This document shows, in pieces, positions 29,743 through 30,312 of a stretch of 30,312 nucleotides of DNA. The notes beneath the pieces were generated by a model. It had not been told where the DNA came from. It searched no databases and was given only the letters and a program-made list of their open reading frames with translations. How positions within the stretch are numbered: position 1 is the first letter of the stretch; every line of letters starts with the position of its first letter. A program made the position numbers and the translations under genes. The DNA is from Betaproteobacteria bacterium (GTDB taxonomy: Bacteria; Pseudomonadota; Gammaproteobacteria; Burkholderiales; Burkholderiaceae_C): the NCBI GenBank assembly GCA_947448675.1, contig CANFOR010000007.1, positions 1 through 30,312 on the forward strand, written 5' to 3'.

Positions 29743-30312
29743 TTTTTGGCCCCTTTTTTGCCCAAGCTGGGCACGCTGTCTTCGCTCGGGCGGGGCGGGA
29801 TTTGCACCGACACGGGTTTGAGCACCATCACATGTTGGGCACCCGACACCAAGGCCAGCGGCACACAATAAATTTTGGCAAAAGCCGAGTCTGCGCGCCG
29901 CTCAATGCGGTCGACCCGGGCCACGGCCAAACCGGGTGGGTAGATGCCGTCAACGCCGCTGGTGGTGAGCACATCGCCCTGTTGCACATCCGAGTTACCC
30001 GCCATGAAGCGCAGTTCCAGTACGCCGCCGGTGGCGGCTTTGCTGCCGCTGTAATTGGCCATCGGGTCGCCATAGGCCACGCTGCGTGCGCCGGTGCGCG
30101 CGTTGAGCACAGGAATGGCGTGGTCGCGGTCGATCACCAAGGTGACTTCGCTGACCACAGGCAGCACACGGGTGACCTGGCCGAGCACGCCCGACTCGTC
30201 GATCACCGGTGATCCCGCTTCAATGCCCTGCAGCATGCCTTTATCGATGATGACTTTGCGGGTATAGGGGTCGGCGGCGTCGTACAGCACTTCGGCTGCT
30301 TGCGCGGGCGTG
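29739..30312 (-). CDS. mreC: Rod shape-determining protein MreC, C-terminal part
   Basis: Partial: the N-terminus lies beyond the window end and the frame stays open to 30312. About 191 codons are visible. They correspond to the periplasmic beta-barrel part of MreC: RKVIIDKGMLQGIEAGSPVIDESGVLGQVTRV, SEVTLVIDRDHAIPV, QQGDVLTTSGVDGIYPPGLAVARVDRI, then a Pro/Lys-rich tail ending in GKKGAKK. MreC scaffolds PBP2 with MreD and MreB in cell elongation. The stop overlaps the mreD ATG. mreB is expected upstream, outside the window. Confidence 0.95.
   Translation of the reverse strand, partial: TPAQAAEVLYDAADPYTRKVIIDKGMLQGIEAGSPVIDESGVLGQVTRVLPVVSEVTLVIDRDHAIPVLNARTGARSVAYGDPMANYSGSKAATGGVLELRFMAGNSDVQQGDVLTTSGVDGIYPPGLAVARVDRIERRADSAFAKIYCVPLALVSGAQHVMVLKPVSVQIPPRPSEDSVPSLGKKGAKK

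Overview
The window reads as a chromosomal segment of a moderately GC-rich beta-proteobacterium, most likely Burkholderiales of the Comamonadaceae type (Rhodoferax/Polaromonas/Acidovorax relatives). This is inferred from recognisable protein families, the pgk-pyk-fba-purC order, a Bug-family binding protein, and two short interspersed repeat families that I recall from that family's genomes. No search was run. Coding density is very high. I see no rRNA, tRNA, CRISPR array, insertion sequence or prophage, and no gene-free stretch over 300 bases.

Layout. (1) 1-3865, plus strand: the end of a frameshifted tcuA, then tcuB (tricarballylate oxidation), then modB and modC (molybdate uptake, no modA in view). 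(2) 3862-7022: a 47-residue membrane protein on the minus strand, then a glycine-zipper lipoprotein and a large tandem AAA+ ATPase on the plus strand. (3) 20163-7075, minus strand: a run of ten genes read as lysR, recQ, a DUF3857/transglutaminase/TPR exported protein, fmt, azlC, azlD, pgk, pyk, fba and purC. It joins nutrient regulation, DNA repair, translation initiation, branched-chain amino acid export, lower glycolysis and purine synthesis. (4) 20268-24554, plus strand: mmsA (methylmalonate-semialdehyde dehydrogenase), a GMC flavin oxidoreductase and a TSUP permease; mmsA diverges from lysR across a clear inverted repeat. (5) 24619-27217: a marR gene diverging from a Bug-type binding protein and a 4,5-dihydroxyphthalate-decarboxylase-like protein. 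(6) 30312-27278, minus strand: mreC (partial), mreD and mrdA (PBP2) of the cell-shape cluster, with no rodA following.

The most interesting signal is a family of about 58-bp AT-rich repeats (core GCTATA..., TAGCTG, CGCAC, then a GC-rich 3' half). At least seven copies lie in 30 kb, and most sit inside or on the edge of protein genes: modC, fmt, lysR, the GMC gene, the tcuA/tcuB junction, the modB/modC junction, and the mrdA 3' end. A second, GC-rich repeat is read through inside the zinc-binding region of RecQ. These look like mobile or recombining short elements that have been domesticated as protein segments, similar in principle to Rickettsia palindromic elements. They supply stop codons, gene junctions and extra peptide loops.
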